DNA of 64,000 nucleotides from Kappaphycus alvarezii (lineage: Eukaryota; Rhodophyta; Florideophyceae; Gigartinales; Solieriaceae), in contig NADL03000590.1 in assembly GCA_002205965.3 (NCBI GenBank), positions 749,001-813,000 on the forward strand, written 5' to 3'. A program made the translations under genes and the position numbers. This document shows, one piece after another, positions 57,566-64,000 of this stretch. The notes under the pieces were generated by a model. The model worked only from the letters and a program-made list of their open reading frames with translations. It had not been told where the DNA came from and did no database searches. Within the stretch, counting starts at the first letter, position 1. Each line of letters begins with the position of its first letter.

Positions 57566-58508
57566 CAATACAAACCCCATACACATGTACAGTACCTAGC
57601 CTAGAACCTCCATTCTCATGGTACCTCAGTCGCCAAGGACATTAGGCCTCATCTCCGTAATTTCTAACTCAACTCCACTCTAACATTGATCCTTGACAAT
57701 AAAAACCCCATTCTCCCATTCATCATTCTTGACACAAAAACTCAATTTAACCCCCTCAACCCTGCGCTGTATACGCTATATCTCTGCAGCACTGCGCAGT
57801 ACGTATAGCTGACACAGTATTGAAGCCTTTACGTATTTGCCACTGACATTTTACTGTAATGGGGATGGGATCGCTGTAAATTAGTTGTCTATTCAGCTCG
57901 AAAATTCCTCAATTGTAAGATACCTTTGCACCACCCGCAGTGAACCAAAATCATTTACCCTCGGCACAAGCAAACGCTGGCAGACAAAGAGAAAAAAATA
58001 CTGTTACAACCCCAACCCAAGGAACCCCTCGACCCAAAAAACAAAAAACCGCACCAAACACCCACACCAAATCCCCAAATCCAACGGATTCCTACGCAGA
58101 AAAACCGGCGACACCCCCAAAACGGCACGCCATACCCCTCCCAGATACAATACAAATCCCTCAAAAACCGCCACCCGTATGTAAGAGTCAAGCCATCCTC
58201 ACCCCACGAAGAGAGATACTACTGTACAGTACAGTACAGTACGAAATGAAACGCCCCGCCATTTTGACCCCATAAAACGCCACAGTATGAAAACCACAGA
58301 CGTTCTCCCTCATCCTCTACTTGTACACCACACCCTAGTCCAATGACACCCCGACAGCTTACAACCACCATCCTCCACCTGGCCACCAATCATTCACATC
58401 ACCACTCAAACCACCCGTCACCCCCCTCTCGCAACCGCCCCGAACCTCTGCAACACCCCCGACCCCCCTAACCCCATCCCCCATCCCGAAACAAAATCGC
58501 TCCCCACC
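57566..58508. other. C-rich leader and intergenic region
   Basis: From about 57.95 kb the plus strand is C/A-rich up to the ATG at 58509, with CATAAAA at about 58270. No gene recognised. Confidence 0.4.
58221..58242. repeat. ACTGTACAGTACAGTACAGTAC motif
   Basis: A perfect run of overlapping ACAGT units with palindromic centre CTGTACAG. Member of the dispersed family. Confidence 0.7.
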
Positions 58509-58724
58509 ATGCATACGACCAGCGTACCGCGTCGCACTCGCCATTTCAAAGGTGCGTGGAACCCCGAGCGCAGAAGGTTGCGGCTTACCAAGGAGATGGG
58601 CACGCTACCTAGCGTGAGTAACAGCGCCGCGCTTGCACCGGGTGGTGCGGGGGAGGCGCTTGTGGCCACGTCGGTGTTATTGGCCGCCTTTGTGTCGTTT
58701 GCGCGGATGTTGGCGCGGATGTGA
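58509..58724 (+). CDS. 71-aa tail-anchored small protein
   Basis: ATG 58509 lies in a good context (CCCACCATGC) and opens MHTTSVPRRTRHFKGAWNPE. The first two thirds is basic and polar; the end (GEALVATSVLLAAFVSFARM) is a single predicted membrane helix followed by LARM and TGA. This is the layout of a small tail-anchored or organelle inner-membrane subunit. A C-rich leader of about 500 bp on the same strand supports the start. An antisense frame of similar length exists but lacks such context. No family recognised. Confidence 0.5.
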   Translation: MHTTSVPRRTRHFKGAWNPERRRLRLTKEMGTLPSVSNSAALAPGGAGEALVATSVLLAAFVSFARMLARM

Positions 58725-58898
58725 GGGGGATACACGGCTCTGTAAAACATGAGTGTTTAGTTAATGATGTTCCAAGTAGTACGGACGGGGGGGTTTTGAA
58801 TGCGAGGTAAAATTCATTCTATGTTACAAGCGTCGACCATTGCACAATGGTCACCGCGCAAATCCCCTGTTCTGTACAGTGCGCAGTCTCCTACGTAT

Positions 58899-59983
58899 CT
58901 ACTTTGTGGCGATCATATCCTGCAACAAATCGGCCCGCACTCTAGTAAGCTCGTCCGACGTTCGCTTCAAGTCATCCGAGTACCTTCTCACCCTCCCATC
59001 CAACTTTTCCACAACCTGTTTCTGCACCTCCAAACTTTCCAACACCGCCTCCAACACATGCTCCACCGATTTCACACTCTTTTCAATCGTCGCCCGGATG
59101 ATCAAGTCCGTGAGAAATCCATCCAACACCACATCCGCAAATGCCAACACCGCACCTCCATTCACCTTTGCCGCCCTGGTCAGCGGCAGCTTGGGGCTTA
59201 GACTTACCACTTCCTCCACCTTCCGCCCGCACTCCTCGCCATCTCCATTGCTTCATTGATCCGATATTGCGTGCTAATCCCCGCCACAAACCCGATTCCA
59301 CCTCCACTAAATAAATCTACAGTGTTACTCATCTGGGCATCAAACAGACTCTTCCTTGCATTTGACAGCTCCACGGCCGCCTGTTTCAAAAGACCATATA
59401 CATGCTTTTGTGCGGTAAGCCTGTCCTTTGCCTTGCCCGTAACAGCGACCAAGCGGTCCCTCTCGGTCTCAATACGATTCTCAGCGACACTACCAACATC
59501 ACCACCAAACACACCCTCCAAAATATCCCTCCTCTCCTTCTCCGATGCCTCCAACAAATCCGCATCCCCCTTCAAGTTTCTACAAAACTCTGCATCGGCC
59601 TTTGCGACCTCCCGTGCCTTCATAGCCTTATGTTTAGCAACGGCAGCATGTTCACTAACCGCCTCCAAGCTCTGTTCCAGCTTGACGGTTTCCGCAGCTG
59701 CCTTTTTGGGAAACAGTTTGTTTCGGAGTTTCTTCTTCTTGAGTGATTCTAATTGGGTAGAGATTTGTGTCTCGGTTTCTCGGATTTTGGCCAAGGTGTG
59801 TTTGGCGTGCTTGGCATGGCGGGCGCTCTGGTGAGCGCGAGCGTTTGCTACCTTGAATTGCTCGTCCTTGCCGGCCAACTCGGCGACGACTGTGGTGTGG
59901 TGGAGGTAGAGGTTGCGACATTCGGTGCTGACGCGGGTGGGGGAGGGTTGGTCTGTGGGTTCGTCGGGGTTGGATTCGGTCAT
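58899..59983 (-). CDS. Coiled-coil protein of unknown function
   Basis: I choose ATG 59983 (MTESNPDEPTDQPS) because the codons further upstream are C-rich leader sequence. The protein has long heptad-rich, Lys/Glu/Ala-rich helices (KKKKLRNKLFPKKAAAETVK, KERRDILEGVF) and a Gly-rich hydrophobic turn (FSGGGIGFVAGIS). In the next frame, it has another coiled coil (HVLEAVLESLEVQKQVVEKL, TSDELTRVRADLLQDM). The two halves join if one base is added at about 59231-59242; as written, the first half stops at 59204. The full product would be about 360 residues. There is no known domain; the central GGGxGF segment might associate with membrane. Confidence 0.65.
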
Positions 59984-60176
59984 GGTGTTTGTTTGTGGGG
60001 TCGTGGGGAAGGGGGGGTAGGGGGATTGTGCGCGTGTGTGCTTTGGCTGTTGCGTTACCTTCGGATAACGTTGAAAGGATTGCGTATAGTGGTGATTCGA
60101 GTTTGGATACAGCAGTCGAGATGGGGAGACTCCGACTCGGGGCGGGGACATGGGGAGCGGCAGAGAAGACATTTGG

Positions 60177-60183
60177 TTTTATA
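60177..60183 (-). promoter_or_regulatory. TATA box of the coiled-coil gene
   Basis: TATAAAA on the minus strand about 195 bp upstream of the ATG at 59983, followed by a C-rich sense leader (G-rich on plus, about 59.99-60.03 kb). Confidence 0.5.
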
Positions 60184-60239
60184 TCCAGATTTAGAAGAGG
60201 TGTGATGGGTGCCAATAGGGACGTTACGGAACGTTTGAC

Positions 60240-61641
60240 AAGGGCAAGCCTAGTGATGCTCTAAACTTGTGGCGGTTGAAAGTCCAATTTTTGAGACTTT
60301 GCGAGATTCGAAAGGAAAGAAAAGAAATTACAAAAAATTTTATTAAAATTGATTCAATAAAATATCATAAAAAATACATCCCAGAACCTAATAGTTACAC
60401 ACTAGTATGAAAATTTATCGATAATGCCCAGATGGAAATCCATACATGACAAGTGTACGATACCTTTCCTCCTTTGTATTGCGACACGGAAATACTATTT
60501 TTGTCGATTAGTATTTTCCTAATAAACTGAAACCTACAGTCACCTTTCATGACTCTGCGAATGTGTGAGCATTCACTTACACTTTCATGGCCAGGTCACC
60601 AGAAAAGAACCATCCTCAATGGCTTTCTGTCTTGCTGACGTTCCGGACGTGCCTCCACAAGTATTGCTCATTTGCACCCATCCAATGTCCTCTTCCTTCC
60701 ATTCAAATATCCACCGTACTACGACAGTACTGTACTGCATAGTATAGCACAGTACTGTATAGTACATGTAAACATCTTGTTGGACCTCACACCAGGCGTT
60801 CCACTGGTCGCTCCCAATGGCTAGCCACCTCTTTGCTTTTCATTCTGTCGTCATTTAGGTCTAGCACGTGTTACACTCTCATCCCTCTTGTAGGCAAAGG
60901 ATAATGGGACCGCTTGTGCTCATGTGTCTTTTACCTCTCGATTGATTATAATGATTTAAATTGCTCACTGCCAGCAAAACGCCACCCGGCTGATTTTCGT
61001 CAAAATTCCTCCCCCACCCCGAAGGTGTACACCACTGTACACTACTGTACACGAGCATCGATTACTTGCAGAGTAGGCAGTTGACCATCGCAGCCCGCCA
61101 TCGAATCACTTCGTTCCATGACACATGCCAAACCTCATATCCCCTCATTATCCTCTTCCCTCCCATTGGCTTCCATGTAACCCCTGCAAACCCACAGTGC
61201 CCCGTCACTGCTCATCACCAAAGACAGTCCCACCTGACTCTCTGTCTCCTTTCTCTGACTTTATCTCTTTCTCAGAACCTCTAATCCACCGAACCGCCCC
61301 CCACGTGTCCGGAAATAGCCGTCCGACACTTGTAATCAGTAAAGCACCCCAAACCCCTCCCCTTACATGCCCCTCCCATCCCTTCACACACCCACAAATT
61401 CCACAAACCTCCAACCCACCCAGCATGCGCTGTCCCACACCATCCAACAACTCATCAAAAAACCCCCGAATGCCCTCCCGTAAAACCTCCACCCACCATC
61501 AAGCACCCTCTTCCGCATGAATGCTGCACGATTACCAGCAACCCACCCCTCGAATCACACCAACCGCACAAATGCTTATCACCCACCATCTCACCAAATC
61601 ATACAAACACCCACCTCATCCAAATGTCCACCCTCCCCCCT
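60240..61641. other. Intergenic; C-rich from 61.1 kb
   Basis: AT-rich at 60.3-60.5 kb, then mixed; plus strand C-rich from about 61.1 kb. No convincing gene. Confidence 0.4.
60721..60770. repeat. Cluster of ACAGTACTGTAC-type palindromes
   Basis: GACAGTACTGTACTGCATAG, GCACAGTACTGTATAG and TAGTACATGTA within 50 bp. Confidence 0.65.
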
Positions 61642-61647
61642 TATAAA
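61642..61647 (+). promoter_or_regulatory. TATA box with C-rich surroundings, target gene unclear
   Basis: TATAAA in a C-rich plus-strand tract. The first ATG downstream is at 61724 (ACCATGC context) and opens MHPSPPQPRPIPPYHW before a TAG at 61772. It could be a first exon with a GTAGGG donor at 61771. No following exon identified. Confidence 0.35.
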
Positions 61648-62493
61648 CCCCATCACACCCACTCCGATCACCCCGTACTGCACCCTCACACACCCGCCTG
61701 CAAACACACTACACCCCCGCACCATGCACCCATCCCCACCTCAGCCACGCCCCATTCCCCCGTACCACTGGTAGGGTGCATTCGGGGTGCGGTTGGCGCG
61801 GGTACGTTGTTTGCCGAGTAATTGGTGGTGGAATGAGGTGCGATTTGGTGGGTGGATTTGATTTTACAGCTCGGAGAATTGAGCAATGTGTTATGATTTT
61901 CGAGGGTTTGTTCTTGGTGTTGCCGGATGGTGGGGTAGCCGCCTCGCGTCTTTTCGGTGAATTGCGTTGCACTCATGAGCCGGCTTGTCTTGCGACCATA
62001 GTCCTCTATTCGAGGAGAAATGGGCGTGTTTCCACCTGGTCACACCTGTACAGTAGAGTACACTTTGGTCAAGGCATGTGCTGCTGTGCCCCTGATAAAC
62101 GTCTATCCTTGTTTGGGCGAATTTAACCTAATTTTAACTACAGCGTCGGCTTGTTTAGGGTAGAGTCCTGAATTGCTCATTACAGTTCAACTGTACGAGC
62201 AACCTGGCGCTGTATAGAGTAACACTATCGTACAGTAATCAAATACTGCACTGTAGTCTACAGTGCCCGAAATCGTTTCCTCCACTTGAGACAAATTTAC
62301 GTCAATGGGAATGTATCGTGCTCCATTCAGGGTCAAGTGAAACTTACAAGCCAGGAAGAGAAAAGCAAGACTCCTTGTGGGAAACCAACAAAGGATTGCC
62401 TCAATTGCACTCAATCCACACAGTCTCGAGGTCATGAGTAAGAAGGACCGGAGATCAATCCCGATTGATCCAAAGTACAAAGTGTAACAAACT

Positions 62494-62817
62494 ATGAAAA
62501 CATGGAAAGTTTTTTTTGCTGCGAGCGCCGATGGAGAAAAAGTTTTCTTTACAGGCAACGCTGATATGACTCCCCATTCATACGATATACAGTCGTACCG
62601 TAACGCGTATAATACACCAGGAGGGGGGAAATCTTTTAATGTTCAAAAACCTGAACCATGCAGGTACTGGTTACACGAGGAGGCGTCATACGGCGATAGT
62701 TACCCCCAATCGGTTCACACATGTAGAACCCTTACGAATACCGCAATTCAGAGACAGCAATCATCCCAAGGTACCGCTACTAGGAGGTTGCACAAGTACT
62801 TGTCGAGAGGCGGTTAG
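62494..62817 (+). CDS. 107-aa hypothetical protein
   Basis: ATG 62494 opens MKTWKVFFAASADGEKVFFT, then a Tyr/Asn-rich middle (SYDIQSYRNAYNTPGGGK) and a polar tail to TAG at 62817. Composition is protein-like for the first 75 residues. No signal peptide, helix or domain is evident. An antisense frame (62187-62558) is also open and hydrophobic, so the strand is not certain. Confidence 0.35.
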   Translation: MKTWKVFFAASADGEKVFFTGNADMTPHSYDIQSYRNAYNTPGGGKSFNVQKPEPCRYWLHEEASYGDSYPQSVHTCRTLTNTAIQRQQSSQGTATRRLHKYLSRGG

Positions 62818-62900
62818 GAAACAAACATTCATCGTTGGTGGCGTTTGTGTGTCGCAGGGATTCGTATTTCATCGCAGTACCCAGAACTTGATTTCTCAGC

Positions 62901-63400
62901 TCATTTTCTTGAAGACTTTCGTGCCCAGTGCCACCGACCTCTGGCCCGTAATACCGAACCGTCGCAATTGGGATCCCACCATGAGGTTTCCTGTTCAATC
63001 TTGTGTCTTCCGCGGGGTGCCTGCGACTGTACAGCGCCGCAACTCTTTACTTTGTCATTAAAGCCTGCGTGCTGCAAGAACTTTTGAATTCGGCACGCAT
63101 ACCATACGCCAAGGCCACTGTCCTCGTCGGTATAGTACACTGGCTGGTCCGAATAGCCCGCTTCCGCAAAAAGATTAGCACTTTCGATATTTTGCGCGGG
63201 AAAGCAGGCGGAATGGGGAAGGTCGGTAGAATCGGCAAGGTCAGAAAGGTATGAGAGGTGGCGAGTTTTGAGGAGCAGTTTGGCAGCTTCTGCAAAATCA
63301 GCGTCTGGTAAAGGAGGAACAACTCGAACTTGATGTAAGGTAGAACGGGGTAGATATGAGGGTTTTATTGTGGCGCACGGAAGCAGATACGGTTTTCTTC
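62901..63400 (-). CDS. Candidate exon of an unknown gene
   Basis: The minus frame is open from about 63.41 kb (after a TAA) and reads LHQVRVVPPLPDADFAEAAK, KLLLKTRHLSYLSDLADS, QNIESANLFAEAGYSDQPVY and YTDEDSGLGVWYACRIQKF, ending at 62901. This is strongly protein-like, with acidic helices and aromatic residues in a natural mix. No ATG occurs at its left edge, so an upstream exon is needed. After FNDKVKS a second frame (PHGGIPIATVRYYGPEVGG) also looks coding. No family recognised. Confidence 0.4.
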
Positions 63401-64000
63401 TTGTGGAACACGAGGGGTTTTATTGGGCTCTGTTGGGGCAATGGGGTTCGTTTACAGCACTGTAAAAGACCGATCGACCACTCCTATTCGACATGGAACT
63501 TCAAACAATAAAGCGTCATTCTTCTTCTGTAAAAGACAGGCTGGCTGATACTCAGTCAGCTAGCTTAGACACTATTTGCTGTACAGTACTGTAAATGAGT
63601 AAGCATTACGGCACGTTGTATGATCTTTACTTTATGTTGTATAAAGGGCGTACAAGCCTAGGTGACAGTGTAAGCTTAGATAGTTGAAGTTCGTCGCTTA
63701 AGGTACGTGGTGTTGTACTGTACAGTACTGTCCTGCGCTGTGCCTCTGCACGTGGCCGACGTGGAACATCCGCTTCACCCAACCGAGTAGCCGGACAAGT
63801 CACAAGTTGAATTGGAGATATTGAATGGAGCACAATACCCCCTCGTGGTCATGTAGTGCGTGAATTTGGCAAACCAAGTTGAATCTTCCGGACCGCAACA
63901 GGCCATATCTTTCAAATATTAAAGCATCCCACATTTCCCTCCACTTGAATCATTTAAGGTCCCAGTTTCTCGTTTGCAATAATGTTCTTCGCTGTAACTG
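63401..64000. other. Right edge, no gene recognised
   Basis: Mixed composition with several GTACAGTACTG motifs. The short minus frame 63627-63833 may be an upstream exon of the preceding candidate but lacks support. Confidence 0.35.
63581..63735. repeat. TGTACAGTACTGTA palindromes
   Basis: GCTGTACAGTACTGTAAATG at 63581 and TTGTACTGTACAGTACTGTC at 63714; both contain the palindromic core ACAGTACTGT. Confidence 0.7.

Overview
This is eukaryotic nuclear DNA. The support is a tRNA-Asn(GTT) without encoded CCA followed by a T5 stop, a protein-kinase gene with a 116-bp GT-AG intron, TATA-type promoters, and remnants of at least seven eukaryotic transposon families (REL-endonuclease LINE, Ty1/copia, Ty3/gypsy, PiggyBac-like, two Harbinger-like lineages, a DUF7869-type transposase). 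Small intron-poor genes set among decayed transposons fit a florideophyte red alga (Chondrus-like). That is a guess, not a demonstration. There is no bacterial operon structure, CRISPR array or rRNA.

Layout. 0.5-4.4 kb: non-LTR retrotransposon on the minus strand. 5.7-8.7 kb: small gene island with a DnaJ-type zinc-finger protein carrying an AT-hook. 9.6-11.5 kb: strongly strand-biased C/A-rich DNA without a convincing gene. 12.2 kb: tRNA-Asn; 12.5-13.0 kb: second LINE tail fragment. 13.57-23.21 kb: a striking compound repeat made of an inverted 411-bp arm, a Harbinger transposase fragment, a 4.23-kb module with a dead PiggyBac-like transposase, the other 411-bp arm, and a second nearly identical 4.23-kb module. 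23.2-37 kb: AT-rich graveyard (copia, Ty3/gypsy, DUF7869 transposase, another Ty3/gypsy piece). 39.4-41.7 kb: PH-domain protein kinase. 43.3-45.9 kb: two-gene Harbinger-like element. 46.3-48.7 kb: unassigned large transposase. 48.7-57 kb: AT-rich decay. 57-64 kb: second gene island with a tail-anchored small protein, a coiled-coil protein and several unresolved frames.

Cross-cutting observations. (1) Gene islands have higher GC and carry many copies of a palindromic TGTACAGTACTGTACA-type motif that is rare in the AT-rich deserts. (2) The clearest genes share a promoter plan: TATAAA about 80-200 bp upstream of the ATG and a C-rich leader on the sense strand. (3) Several otherwise good frames break by a single base, often at a C or G run (kinase twice, LINE, R-module ORF), which suggests consensus errors in this assembly or very young pseudogenes. 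(4) Older transposons instead carry scattered stops.

The kinase, DnaJ-type protein, coiled-coil protein and 71-aa tail-anchored protein are the best host genes. No pathway links them.
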